From contig CAYRUH010000013.1 of the NCBI GenBank assembly GCA_964427415.1, forward strand, positions 14,918 to 78,917: DNA of 64,000 nucleotides, read 5' to 3'. Each line of letters opens with the position of its first letter. Within the stretch, counting starts at the first letter, position 1. This document shows positions 11,337-19,434 of this stretch, piece by piece. A program made the position numbers and the translations under genes. Below the pieces are notes generated by a model that saw only the letters and a program-made list of their open reading frames with translations, did not search any database and had not been told where the DNA came from. The stretch is from Lentisalinibacter sp964427415 (lineage in GTDB: Bacteria; Pseudomonadota; Gammaproteobacteria; Steroidobacterales; Woeseiaceae).

Positions 11337-11828
11337 ATGCTCCGCTGCGCCGACCTGGCGGACGGGGATATCCGCGCTCTGTTCACGCCCTACCGCCTGC
11401 GCACCGAGCGTCTGTCGGACGGCAGTTCCATTCCGGGCAGCTACTGGGGCGAGCCCGAGGCCGGACTCGTGGGACGCACGCTCTACTTCCGGTCGGACAC
11501 CCCCGTGCACTCGCTGCTGCACGAGGGGGCGCACTACGTGTGTCTGTCGCCGGCGCGCCGGACCGGTCTGCACACGGATGCCGGCGGCGACGATCTGGAG
11601 GAATGCGCGGTCTGCTATCTCCAGGTGCTCCTCGCCGACCCACTGCCCGCGGTGGGCCGGGAGCGGTTGTTCGCGGACATGGATGCCTGGGGCTACAGTT
11701 TCCGGCTCGGCGGCGCGGGCGCCTGGTTCAGGGCGGACGCTGCGGATGCGCTGCAATGGCTCAGGCGCGAGGGGCTGGTGGACGAGTGCGGCCGGCCGCG
11801 GCCGGTGTTGCGCGGTGCCGCGGATTGA
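11337..11828 (+). CDS. Uncharacterised protein with HExxH metalloprotease-like motif
   Basis: I do not recognise this 163-residue protein. It has H-E-G-A-H at residues 62-66 and an acidic cluster D-D-L-E88-E89 about 22 residues later, a spacing that could give an HExxH...E zinc site. It has no signal peptide and no clear membrane helix; three cysteines lie in or near the acidic cluster and elsewhere. The ATG at 11337 is two bases after the lptE stop (an in-frame TTG at 11331 overlaps it), so it is almost certainly co-transcribed with leuS-lptE, in the slot usually held by holA. Function unknown; the peptidase idea rests only on the motif. Confidence 0.72.
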   Translation: MLRCADLADGDIRALFTPYRLRTERLSDGSSIPGSYWGEPEAGLVGRTLYFRSDTPVHSLLHEGAHYVCLSPARRTGLHTDAGGDDLEECAVCYLQVLLADPLPAVGRERLFADMDAWGYSFRLGGAGAWFRADAADALQWLRREGLVDECGRPRPVLRGAAD

Positions 11829-11919
11829 GGTTCGCCGCGCTGGCTGCGGCCGTCAGAACCCTGGCTGCGGCGAGGCGGGTCTCCTATAGTGGTGCGTCCG
11901 TCACGCCAGGGCCTTGACC

Positions 11920-12606
11920 ATGACCGTACTCCTGCGCTACACGGCCTACGCCCTCGCCACGGGTGGCCTCGTCGGCCTGCTCGTCCTGATCGAGGTCGAG
12001 TTCCCGGGCAGTCTGGGCCTGCAGGTCTTCCGTGGCCCGTCCGATGCGCTCGGCACCAGTGAGTATTCCCTGGTCGAATCCCTGCAGCTCGTGCTGATCG
12101 TGATCAGCGGGCTCGTCTTCGGTGCCGTCGCCGGGTGGCATAGGGGCCAGCGGCCGGTCGCGATCGGTTTCGCTGCCCTGGCGCTGGCCTGTCTGGTGCG
12201 CGAACTCGACTACTTTCTTGATCTCTGGTTCGCCGACAACTTCTGGCAGGTGCTGCTGGCCGTCGTGGTCGCGCTCGGCGGCGCCTATCTGCTGCGCCAC
12301 CGGCGCCGCTACGCCGTCGGCTGGGCGCGGTTATGGCCCTCGCCCGCTGCCACGCTGCTGTTTGGCGGCGCGGTCGTGCTGTTCCTGTTCTCCAACCTGA
12401 TCGGCCACGAGGCCTTCTGGCGCGCGCTGCAGGGCGAGGACTACCGCCGCATCGCCAAGCTGGCGATGGAGGAGATGACGGAACTGGCCGGCTATGCGCT
12501 GTGCTTCAGCGGGGCCATCGAGTACTACCTGGAGGCGCGCCATCTGGAGGGCGCGGGCCCGTCGGGCGCCGGCGATCGCCTCGAGCGCCTGCTGGGGCGG
12601 CCTTGA
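11920..12606 (+). CDS. Uncharacterised integral membrane protein
   Basis: A 228-residue protein with about six hydrophobic helices (near residues 8-25, 45-65, 70-90, 105-120, 140-160 and 185-205) separated by short Arg-rich or acidic loops. I see no enzyme or transporter motif. A conserved-looking acidic stretch, E-E-M-T-E-L, lies near residue 187 just before the last hydrophobic segment. It is 91 bases after the HExxH gene on the same strand and converges with the S9 peptidase gene. Start chosen at the ATG at 11920; a TTG two codons upstream is also open. Confidence 0.7.
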   Translation: MTVLLRYTAYALATGGLVGLLVLIEVEFPGSLGLQVFRGPSDALGTSEYSLVESLQLVLIVISGLVFGAVAGWHRGQRPVAIGFAALALACLVRELDYFLDLWFADNFWQVLLAVVVALGGAYLLRHRRRYAVGWARLWPSPAATLLFGGAVVLFLFSNLIGHEAFWRALQGEDYRRIAKLAMEEMTELAGYALCFSGAIEYYLEARHLEGAGPSGAGDRLERLLGRP

Positions 12607-12617
12607 AGCGCGCGGCC

Positions 12618-14744
12618 TCAGCGGGCGAGATAGCGCTCGAGCCAGCCCAGCACCTCCCGGTGCCACTGCACGCTGTTCGCGGGCTTCAGCACCCAGTGGT
12701 TCTCGTCCGCGTACCACAGCAGCCGGCTCTCGATCCCCTGGCGCTGCAGCGCCGTGAAAGTAGCCAGCGCCTGGCTGCCGGGTACGCGGTAGTCGAGGGC
12801 GCCGTGGACGACCAGCATGGGCGTGCGCCAGTTCGTCACATAGTGCACCGGGTTATGGTTCTCGTAGGCGGTGGGTCCGGCGTAATACGGGCCGCCGAAC
12901 TCGTGCTCGAGGAACCAGAGTTCCTCTGTGGCGAAATACATCAGGCGCAGGTCGAACAGCCCGTCGTGATTGACCAGGCAGCGGAAGCGCTCCGGCCAGT
13001 TGCCTGCGATCCAGTTGACCATGTAGCCGCCGTAGGAGGCGCCCAGGGCGCACGCGCGCTCGCCGTCCAGCCAGGGGTAGGCGGCCAGTGCCGCTTCCAG
13101 GCCGCGCTGCAGGTCGGTGAGCGGCTTGCCGCCCCAGTCGCCGTTGATGGCGTCGGTGAATGCCTGGCCGTAGCCGGTCGAACCGTGGAAGTCGATGAAC
13201 ACGACACCGTAGCCTGCCGCGGCATAGACCTGCGGGTTCCAGCGGTAGTGGAACTGGTCCGCGAAACTGCCCTGGGGACCGCCGTGGATGAGAAAGGCCA
13301 TCGGATAAGTCTCGTCCGGGCCGCGGTCGACGGGTTCAATCACGTAGCCGTACACCGTCTCTTCGTTCCAGCCCGGGAAGCTGAATTGCGCGAAGTTCGC
13401 CATGCGGAGGCCGGCTAGACGCTGCCGGTTCACCTCGGTGATCCTCTCCAGCGACAGCGTCGCCAGGTCGAGCCGGTGCAGATCGGCCGGCGTGCGCAGG
13501 GAATGCTTCACGAACACGACGGATTCCGGGCCGACGCTGATACTGGCTGCGGTGCCGGCCGCCGTCAGCGGCAGCACGCTGCCGCTCTCGATGTCGATGC
13601 GGAACAGGAGCCGCCGGCCCCGGTCCTGGGCCACCGCATAGAGTTCCCGTCCGTCGGTCGAGAAGGCGATCTCGCTCGGCGACCGGTCCCACGCCGGCGC
13701 CACCTGGCGGGTGCTGCCGGAGTCCGTGTCACGGAGCATGATGCGCCGGCGGTCGGACTCGTAGCCCGCCGTCGCCATGGACAGCCAGGCCAGGCGTTCG
13801 CCGTTCGGCGAGAACACCGGATGGCCGTCCCGGCCCGGGTTGTCTTCGGTCAGGTTCTGCACGCGGCCGCCGCCGGCGGTGACGGCATAGAGGTCATAGT
13901 CCGTGGACCAGGCCTCCTGTCGATTCTCGGCTTTGGCTGTGAAGACGAGGCCCCGGCCGTCGGGAGAGAAGACATAGTCGGCGACACCGCCGAAGGGCCG
14001 GGACGGGATCTCCGCCAGCAATCCGGCCGAGGCCAGCCGCGGCGGCGCGTCGCCGGGCAGGCCGTCCTCGCCCAGGGCGGCCGTGAACAGGCGCGAGACG
14101 GTACTGTCCTCCCAGCGGTCCCAGTGGCGGACCATCAGCCGGTCGTAGACGCGCCCGCTCTCCGGGCTCTGCGCCCGCGCGGCCAGTCGCTCAGCGGTGC
14201 AGGCGAGATCCGCCGCGCAGTCCGGCAGGACGGCGGCCGTGAACGCGAGCGTGGCGCCATCCGGTGCGATGCGGAAGGTGGTTACCGGTACCGGATAGTC
14301 GGTGACCCGCTGCGGCTCGCCGAAGTCCAGCGGCATCACCCAGACCTGGCGCGAGCCGCTGCGGGCGGACAGAAAATACAGCCGCTCGCCGTCGGGGCTC
14401 CACTGCGGTGACGAGTCGTTGTCCGGGTGGTTGGTGAGCCGGCGCGGCGCGGCGCCTTCCGCCAGCGGCAGCAGCCAGATATCGGTGCGCCCCCGGTCGG
14501 CCTTCCGGTCGGTCTCCCGCAGCGTGTAGGCCACGGCGCTGCGATCGGGCGCCACCGACGGTTCCGACAGGCGCTTCAGTTCGACCAGATCGTCGGCGGT
14601 CAGGCCCCGGGCGCCGGCCGGCCCGGCCAGACCGGCGGTCAGCAGGGCGGCGGCGATGACGGCCAGGGCGGCTAGGCCGCCGGGACCGACGCTGCGGACG
14701 CCGCCGACGCGGCCGCTATGGCGGCGTACAGCGGAAAACGCCAC
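12618..14744 (-). CDS. S9 family prolyl-oligopeptidase-like serine peptidase
   Basis: Secreted or periplasmic peptidase of the acylaminoacyl/dipeptidyl type. The 708-residue protein has an Arg-containing N-terminus and hydrophobic segment (about residues 18-40) ending A-G-A-R-G that looks like a signal peptide, a WD/TolB-type beta-propeller (about 60-420) with repeated S-P-D-G / S-P-N-G strands, and an alpha/beta-hydrolase domain. The triad is complete: S570 in G-A-S-Y-G-G, D651 in G-A-L-D-Y, H683 in E-N-H-W. The start is set at a GTG (14744) four bases after hisI; the frame stays open farther upstream, but there it overlaps hisI and reads Arg/Thr-rich nonsense. Confidence 0.88.
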   Translation of the reverse strand: MAFSAVRRHSGRVGGVRSVGPGGLAALAVIAAALLTAGLAGPAGARGLTADDLVELKRLSEPSVAPDRSAVAYTLRETDRKADRGRTDIWLLPLAEGAAPRRLTNHPDNDSSPQWSPDGERLYFLSARSGSRQVWVMPLDFGEPQRVTDYPVPVTTFRIAPDGATLAFTAAVLPDCAADLACTAERLAARAQSPESGRVYDRLMVRHWDRWEDSTVSRLFTAALGEDGLPGDAPPRLASAGLLAEIPSRPFGGVADYVFSPDGRGLVFTAKAENRQEAWSTDYDLYAVTAGGGRVQNLTEDNPGRDGHPVFSPNGERLAWLSMATAGYESDRRRIMLRDTDSGSTRQVAPAWDRSPSEIAFSTDGRELYAVAQDRGRRLLFRIDIESGSVLPLTAAGTAASISVGPESVVFVKHSLRTPADLHRLDLATLSLERITEVNRQRLAGLRMANFAQFSFPGWNEETVYGYVIEPVDRGPDETYPMAFLIHGGPQGSFADQFHYRWNPQVYAAAGYGVVFIDFHGSTGYGQAFTDAINGDWGGKPLTDLQRGLEAALAAYPWLDGERACALGASYGGYMVNWIAGNWPERFRCLVNHDGLFDLRLMYFATEELWFLEHEFGGPYYAGPTAYENHNPVHYVTNWRTPMLVVHGALDYRVPGSQALATFTALQRQGIESRLLWYADENHWVLKPANSVQWHREVLGWLERYLAR

Positions 14745-14748
14745 GGTG

Positions 14749-15237
14749 TCAGAGCACGGTCGGGTTCGGCGCGTCCCCGTACACCGCTTCCGGATCGAAC
14801 ACCTTCTCGGTCTCGGTGAACTCGAGTTCCGGGCTGCCGCCGGCGGTGTCCGGTCCGAGCGGCACGCGGCGATAGAAGCACGAGCGATAGCCCACGTGGC
14901 AGCTGGCGCCGTTGCCGGCAACGGCGACGCGCAGCCAGACGCAGTCCTGATCGTCGTCAATCAGCATTTCGCGCACGTGCTGCACGAGACCGCTGGTGGC
15001 GCCCTTGTGCCACATCACCCGGCGGCTGCGGCTGAAGTAGTGGGCCTCGGCGGTCTCGATGGTGCGCGCCAGTGCCTCGGCGTTCATGTAGCCCTGCATC
15101 AGCAGTTCGCCGGTCTCGTAATCGGTGGTCACCACCGGGATCAGTCCGTCGGCGTCGAAGCGGGGTGCGAGCCCGCTGCCTTCCTCCACCTGCTCGACGC
15201 TGCGGCGCGTCTCGAACCTGACTGTCGGCTCGGCCAT
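14749..15237 (-). CDS. hisI: Phosphoribosyl-AMP cyclohydrolase HisI
   Basis: Opens the purine ring of PR-AMP in the third step of histidine synthesis, a zinc enzyme. The 162-residue protein has the signature D-D-D-Q-D-C and the C-terminal A-S-C-H-V-G-Y-R-S-C cysteines that bind metal. It carries about 30 extra N-terminal residues compared with the minimal form and no HisE domain. The ATG at 15237 has a CAGGAG ribosome site. It is not in a his operon here; the S9 peptidase gene follows after four bases, and cysS is divergent. Confidence 0.93.
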   Translation of the reverse strand: MAEPTVRFETRRSVEQVEEGSGLAPRFDADGLIPVVTTDYETGELLMQGYMNAEALARTIETAEAHYFSRSRRVMWHKGATSGLVQHVREMLIDDDQDCVWLRVAVAGNGASCHVGYRSCFYRRVPLGPDTAGGSPELEFTETEKVFDPEAVYGDAPNPTVL

Positions 15238-15270
15238 GTCTGCTCCTGGGCGATGGGTTGAAAACCCCTC

Positions 15271-15276
15271 ATTATA
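15271..15276 (-). promoter_or_regulatory. Candidate -10 element for hisI
   Basis: On the minus strand this reads TATAAT, the consensus -10, 33 bases upstream of the hisI start codon. No good -35 hexamer lies 16-18 bases farther upstream, so only the -10 is claimed. Confidence 0.4.
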
Positions 15277-15281
15277 GGCGA

Positions 15282-15309
15282 TCGACAGCGGTTCCAGTAT
15301 TGCTATCAT
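15282..15309 (+). promoter_or_regulatory. Candidate sigma70 promoter for cysS
   Basis: TCGACA (15282-15287, five of six consensus bases) and TATCAT (15304-15309, five of six) with a 16-base spacer. Predicted transcription start is near 15316, about 60 bases before the cysS ATG. It lies back to back with the hisI -10 in a 139-base divergent intergenic region. Confidence 0.5.
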
Positions 15310-15376
15310 GGTGCCGTCAACCGGCATTTTCCGTTTTTTTTGCCAACAAGTTTTCCGTCGAGAATCTCGCAGCGCC

Positions 15377-16756
15377 ATGACCATCCAACTCCACGACACG
15401 ATGCGAGGGGAGAAAGTCCCCTTCGAGCCCCGGGACCCGGAGCGGGTGACGATGTACGTCTGCGGGCCCACCGTCTACAACTTCGCGCACATCGGCAACG
15501 CCCGCCCGGCAGTCGTGTTCGACGTGCTGGCGCGGCTGCTGCGCCGCCGCTACCGCCTGGTCTACGCCCGCAACATCACCGACGTGGACGACAAGATCAA
15601 CCAGGCTGCGAAGGACGCGGGCCAGCCGATCTCCGCCATCACAGAGCGCTTTGCGGACGCCTATCAGGAGGACATGGCCGCAATCGGCGTGCTGCCGCCG
15701 GACGTCGAGCCCCGGGCCACCGCGCACATTCCGCAGATGATCGCGATGATCCAGTCGCTGATTGACGGCGGCTATGCCTACGAGGCGGACGGGCACGTGC
15801 TATTCCATGTGGAAGCTTACGAGCATTACGGGGCGCTTTCCCGGCGCAACCTGCGCGAGATGATCGCCGGCGCGCGGGTGGAGGTGGCGCCTTACAAGCG
15901 GGCGGCCGCGGACTTCGTGCTCTGGAAGCCCTCTGGCGACGACCTGCCCGGCTGGGACAGCCCTTGGGGCCGTGGCCGGCCCGGCTGGCACCTCGAATGC
16001 TCGGCGATGTCCGAGAGTCATCTCGGCGAGACCATCGATATCCACGGCGGTGGCCAGGATCTGACATTCCCCCACCACGAGAACGAGATCGCGCAGAGCA
16101 CCTGCGCTCACGGCGGCCGGCAGTTCGCGCGCTATTGGGTCCACAACGGCTTTCTGAACGTCGAGCACGAGAAGATGTCCAAGTCCCTCGGCAATGTGCT
16201 GCTGGTGCGCGATCTGCTGGAGCGCTGGCCGGGCGAAGCCGTGCGGGTGGCGCTGCTGTCCGCGCATTACCGCCAGCCGCTCGATTGGACGGAGGAGCTG
16301 ATCACGGAGTCCCGCCGCAAGCTCGACCGCCTGTACGGCGCCCTGCGCGCCGCCGGACCGAGCGCCCAAGAGGTGGCCGCCGCGGAACCGGCGGCGGACT
16401 TCCTGGCGGCGCTCGAGGACGATTTGAATACGCCCCGCGCCATGGCGGCGATGTTCGAGATGGCGCGGCGGGTGAACAAGGCGGAGGACGAGGCAGGGCG
16501 CCGCCGGCTCGCCGCCGCGCTGGCCGCGAGCGGAGACGTGATGGGCCTGCTGCAGGAGGACCCGGAGGCCTGGTTCGCCGCCGGCGGCGACGAGCTGCCC
16601 GATGCGCAGGCGATAGAGGCGCTGCTCGAGCAGCGCCAGGCGGCGCGCAAGGCCCGGGACTTCGCCGAGGCTGACCGAATCCGCGACGAGCTGGAGGTCC
16701 AGGGGATCGTGATCGAGGACAGACCGGATGGCACGCGCTGGCGCGTGGCGAGCTGA
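15377..16756 (+). CDS. cysS: Cysteinyl-tRNA synthetase
   Basis: Charges tRNA-Cys. The 459-residue class I enzyme has the zinc-binding/substrate C29-G-P-T, the HIGH-type H38-I-G-N, a second zinc site (C-S-A-M-S and H-G-G-G-Q-D-L with H-H-E-N), and K-M-S-K-S at 266-270. The ATG at 15377 is chosen because the family starts a few residues before the L-x-D-T region; the open frame upstream would add a non-homologous Phe/Arg stretch. sufE follows after six bases. Confidence 0.98.
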   Translation: MTIQLHDTMRGEKVPFEPRDPERVTMYVCGPTVYNFAHIGNARPAVVFDVLARLLRRRYRLVYARNITDVDDKINQAAKDAGQPISAITERFADAYQEDMAAIGVLPPDVEPRATAHIPQMIAMIQSLIDGGYAYEADGHVLFHVEAYEHYGALSRRNLREMIAGARVEVAPYKRAAADFVLWKPSGDDLPGWDSPWGRGRPGWHLECSAMSESHLGETIDIHGGGQDLTFPHHENEIAQSTCAHGGRQFARYWVHNGFLNVEHEKMSKSLGNVLLVRDLLERWPGEAVRVALLSAHYRQPLDWTEELITESRRKLDRLYGALRAAGPSAQEVAAAEPAADFLAALEDDLNTPRAMAAMFEMARRVNKAEDEAGRRRLAAALAASGDVMGLLQEDPEAWFAAGGDELPDAQAIEALLEQRQAARKARDFAEADRIRDELEVQGIVIEDRPDGTRWRVAS

Positions 16757-16762
16757 GGACTT

Positions 16763-17191
16763 ATGAGCGAGATTGAACAGGCAGAGCAGGAACTGGTCGA
16801 GGAATTCGGCTTCTTCGACAACTGGATGGACCGCTACCAGTATCTGATCGAGCTGGGGCGGCGGCTGCCGGAGTTCCCGGCCGAAGCGATGACCGAGGAC
16901 AACAAGCTGCAGGGCTGCCAGTCCCAGGTCTGGCTGGTGTCCTCCGCCGAGGACGGCCGCATGCATTACCGGGCCACCAGCGATGCGGCGATTGTCAAGG
17001 GTCTCATCTCAGTGGTGTTGCGGGTCTATGACGACCGCCCGCCCGAGGAGATCGTGGCGGCAGAGCCTTACTTCATCGCGGCGCTGGGCTTCGACGAGCA
17101 CCTGAGTCCCACCCGCAGCAACGGCCTGATGGCCATGCTGAAGTCCATCCGTGCGCGGGCGGCGACGGAGTGCGCTGGCTCGCCTGCCTGA
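16763..17191 (+). CDS. sufE: Sulfur-acceptor protein SufE
   Basis: Accepts persulfide sulfur from the cysteine desulfurase SufS and passes it to the SufBCD Fe-S scaffold. The 142-residue protein has the acceptor cysteine C52 in L-Q-G-C-Q-S-Q-V-W, embedded in the normal SufE/CsdE fold. No sufS, csdA or sufBCD is in the window, so it could be either SufE or CsdE. The close coupling to cysS (six bases) puts two cysteine-using functions on one transcript. Its stop codon overlaps the next start codon. Confidence 0.93.
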   Translation: MSEIEQAEQELVEEFGFFDNWMDRYQYLIELGRRLPEFPAEAMTEDNKLQGCQSQVWLVSSAEDGRMHYRATSDAAIVKGLISVVLRVYDDRPPEEIVAAEPYFIAALGFDEHLSPTRSNGLMAMLKSIRARAATECAGSPA

Positions 17192-17454
17192 TGGGCACCC
17201 GGCTCCTGCGAGGGTTGCTGCTCGGCCTGATCCGCGGCTACCAGCTCCTGGTCTCGCCGTTCCTGGGCGAGAACTGCCGCTATCAGCCGACCTGCTCCGA
17301 GTACGCCCGCGAGGCCATCGCCCGGCACGGCGCGCTGAAAGGCGGGTCGCTCGCGCTGCGCCGCATCGGCCGCTGCCATCCCTGGGGCGGCAGCGGCTAC
17401 GACCCGGTGCCGGAGCCCGAGGACGCCGCCGGCGAGCCCCAGCCGCGTCGATGA
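17191..17454 (+). CDS. yidD: Membrane protein insertion efficiency factor YidD
   Basis: Small amphipathic inner-membrane-associated protein that helps YidC-dependent insertion. The 87-residue product has an N-terminal amphipathic helix followed by the family signature F-L-G-x-N-C-R-Y-x-P-T-C-S-x-Y and a C-terminal H-P-W-G-G-S-G-Y-D-P motif. Start chosen at the ATG overlapping the sufE stop (TGATG); an in-frame GTG at 17170 is an alternative. yidD normally lies with rnpA and yidC next to oriC; here it is away from that cluster. Confidence 0.92.
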   Translation: MGTRLLRGLLLGLIRGYQLLVSPFLGENCRYQPTCSEYAREAIARHGALKGGSLALRRIGRCHPWGGSGYDPVPEPEDAAGEPQPRR

Positions 17455-18512
17455 CGGCGCGGGAATTCCTCCGCGAACTCGTCTATCCCGTCACCCACGG
17501 CGGCCTTGCCGTCGCCATTGTCTGCTTCGCGGCGCTGGCACTGCTGGCGGTCAAGGCAGGTCTGTTCGGCCTCTGGCTGGCGGTGCTGCTCAGCTTCGGC
17601 GGCGCCAAGTACCTGCTGGCCGTCCTGCGCGCGCGGGCACTTGGGGAGGCGCCGCCGGTAGCGGAGATCGACCTATTCAACCCGGTCGACCGGTTGTGGA
17701 TGCTCGGCGCCTGGGTACTGATGGCGATAGTGAGTTTCGGGTCGGCCCTGTTGGGCGCCGACGGCCACGGGGTGGCGGCGAAGGTCCTGCTCTACACGGG
17801 CGTTTTATGCTTCCCTGCGGCCGCATTACGGCTGGCGGTAACCCAGTCGCCGCTGGAGATGCTGCGGCCGCTCGCACTGGTCGGCATGATCCGGCGCACG
17901 GGTGGCGCCTACGGCTGGATAATCGTCGTCGCCGTGGTCGCCGCACTCGTGAACGGCGTCGCCGCCGCTCTGCCGGAACCGGTCCGGTTCGTTGCGGCCG
18001 CCTATGCGCTGGTGCTGCTGTTCAGCCTGAGCGGCGCGGTATTCTATTCGCGTCGTGACGCGCTCGGACTGCCGGTGCGGCGGTCACCGGAGATCGCCGC
18101 CAGCCGTCGGCGCCAGGCGGCGGAGCGTGAGCGCCGGGCTGTACTGGATCACGCCTACGGCCATGTCAGCCGCGGCAACGGGCCGGCGGGCGTGGCGTAC
18201 GTCCGCCAGTGGCTGGAGCGAAACGACGATGGCGACGAGGCCTGGCGTTGGTTCTTCGAGGCGTTCGGCGAGTGGGAGTCGCCGCGTGCCCGGATCAACT
18301 TCGGCCGCGACTACATCGCCCGGCTGGGGCGTGCAGGCGCCTGGGACGAGGCGCTCGCGGTGCTGGGCCGCTGCCTGGCCGTCGACGCCGACTTCCGCCC
18401 GCGCGACGACGACCGCAAACCGCTGCTGGCCGCCGCGGAGCGCCGCGGCCGTACCGATATGGCGGCCGCTCTCCGGGGCGAGCCGCACCGGGAGCCCGCG
18501 GACCGGCCCTAG
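17451..18512 (+). CDS. Uncharacterised membrane protein with C-terminal helical-repeat region
   Basis: A 353-residue protein starting in an ATGA overlap with yidD. The N-terminal half (about residues 15-200) has five or six membrane helices. The C-terminal half is cytoplasmic-looking, alanine- and arginine-rich and helical, with a TPR-like periodicity (residues about 240-340, e.g. W-L-E-R-N-D-D-G-D-E-A-W-R-W and A-W-D-E-A-L-A-V-L-G-R-C-L). I do not recognise the family. Chained overlaps with sufE and yidD argue for co-translation and possibly a role in membrane protein handling, but that is inference. Its last four bases overlap the end of the convergent merC-like gene. Confidence 0.75.
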   Translation: MTAREFLRELVYPVTHGGLAVAIVCFAALALLAVKAGLFGLWLAVLLSFGGAKYLLAVLRARALGEAPPVAEIDLFNPVDRLWMLGAWVLMAIVSFGSALLGADGHGVAAKVLLYTGVLCFPAAALRLAVTQSPLEMLRPLALVGMIRRTGGAYGWIIVVAVVAALVNGVAAALPEPVRFVAAAYALVLLFSLSGAVFYSRRDALGLPVRRSPEIAASRRRQAAERERRAVLDHAYGHVSRGNGPAGVAYVRQWLERNDDGDEAWRWFFEAFGEWESPRARINFGRDYIARLGRAGAWDEALAVLGRCLAVDADFRPRDDDRKPLLAAAERRGRTDMAAALRGEPHREPADRP

Positions 18513-18928
18513 CCGTTCGCTCCGCGATGCCGCGGTGCGGGGCGCCCGCACCAGACCGCGTTCATCACGTGCGCCATTCCGAGCACGACGGCACCCGTCA
18601 TGGTCAGTGCGGTATCCGTCGCCGGGCCGTAGACATGGTGCCCCACGGTGGCACCCAGCACGAGCAGGGTGAGCCCTGCGCCGCCGAGCCACAGCACCGC
18701 ATTGCGGCGGTGCTCGCGGTAGCCCCGGGGCAGCGCGACCGCGCTCAGGGGGATCACGAGCGACAGCATGGCCACGTGGGTCCAGCCGCCGTCGAAACCG
18801 AATCCGACCACTGCCGGCGCTGCCACGGTTACGAGCGTCAGGCCGAGGCAATGCAACAGGCAAAGACCGGACAGCGCGACCGCGAGCCGATCGAGGCGCC
18901 GGCGATGTGGGGAGGGGGTGTTTTCCAC
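18509..18928 (-). CDS. MerC-domain membrane protein
   Basis: A 139-residue protein with four hydrophobic helices and C-L-L-H-C in the first one, the metal-binding cysteine pair typical of MerC-type proteins. Chromosomal MerC proteins outside mer operons are often part of the zinc starvation response, so uptake or buffering of zinc is as likely as mercury transport. GTG start at 18928 with a weak ribosome site. There are no merR, merT, merP or merA genes nearby. A Zur-like palindrome lies about 48 bases upstream of the start. Confidence 0.8.
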   Translation of the reverse strand: MENTPSPHRRRLDRLAVALSGLCLLHCLGLTLVTVAAPAVVGFGFDGGWTHVAMLSLVIPLSAVALPRGYREHRRNAVLWLGGAGLTLLVLGATVGHHVYGPATDTALTMTGAVVLGMAHVMNAVWCGRPAPRHRGANG

Positions 18929-18975
18929 GGGGACCTGAGGTTACGCTAACCGGGTATCCCGGCGTCTGCCCAGAC

Positions 18976-18993
18976 TGAAAGATATAACATTAC
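18976..18993. promoter_or_regulatory. Candidate Zur-like operator
   Basis: An 18-base AT-rich site matching 14 of 18 positions of an idealised Zur palindrome (GTAATGTTAT and its complement overlapped at the centre); the right half, ATAACATTAC, is exact. It lies in the divergent region between the MerC-domain gene and the Trm112-like gene, 48 bases upstream of the former. The consensus is recalled from gammaproteobacterial Zur boxes, so this is a hypothesis. Confidence 0.4.
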
Positions 18994-19100
18994 ATTCATG
19001 GCGGCAACGACCGGACTCCGACCAGGCCCCCGCCACGCGGCAGAACCCGGGCGGAACCCTGGACGGAATCACTGATGGAACCATCGACGGAAGGCCCCCC

Positions 19101-19361
19101 GTGAAGCGAAAACTGCTGGAAATCCTCTGCTGCCCGGTCACCCACAAGTCCCTGCACCCGGCCACGCCGGAGGTGCTGCAGCGGCTGAACGCGGCCATCG
19201 CCGAGGGGCGCCTGCTGCGCCACGACGGCAGCCCGGTGGAGCGTCGTCTCGAAGAAGTGCTGGTGACCGAGGACGACCGGGTGGCCTATCCGGTCGACGA
19301 CGGCATCCCGGTGCTGCTGGAAGACGAGGCCATCGCGCTCGCCCAGCTGTCCACGCCCTGA
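19101..19361 (+). CDS. Trm112 family protein (YcaR-like)
   Basis: An 86-residue protein of the Trm112/UPF0434 family: small zinc-ribbon-like proteins that in archaea and eukaryotes activate methyltransferases; the bacterial role is unclear. Visible features are the L-L-E-I-L-C-C-P-V-T start and a conserved Y-P-V-D-D-G-I-P-V-L-L-E-D-E-A end. It keeps the first cysteine pair but lacks the second, as many bacterial members do, and has a longer middle region (60-70 residues is usual). GTG start at 19101. Confidence 0.85.
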   Translation: MKRKLLEILCCPVTHKSLHPATPEVLQRLNAAIAEGRLLRHDGSPVERRLEEVLVTEDDRVAYPVDDGIPVLLEDEAIALAQLSTP

Positions 19362-19434
19362 CCGGGTCGCCGTGGTTCCCCGCCCGCGTGCCGCGCATGT
19401 ATGATCGCCGTACTAACGAGCCCGAAATTCCAGA

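Noticed and set aside
14745..14960. Upstream extension of the S9 peptidase frame to 14960
   Set aside because: It overlaps hisI in another frame, is Arg/Thr/Pro-rich without homology, and comes before a good signal-peptide start at GTG 14744.
17151..17450. In-frame upstream extension of the membrane/helical-repeat protein across yidD
   Set aside because: It overlaps yidD in another frame; the ATG in the ATGA overlap with yidD starts directly before the first hydrophobic segment.
18509..18928. A mercury resistance locus
   Set aside because: Only a MerC-like protein is present; no merR, merT, merP or merA is near.
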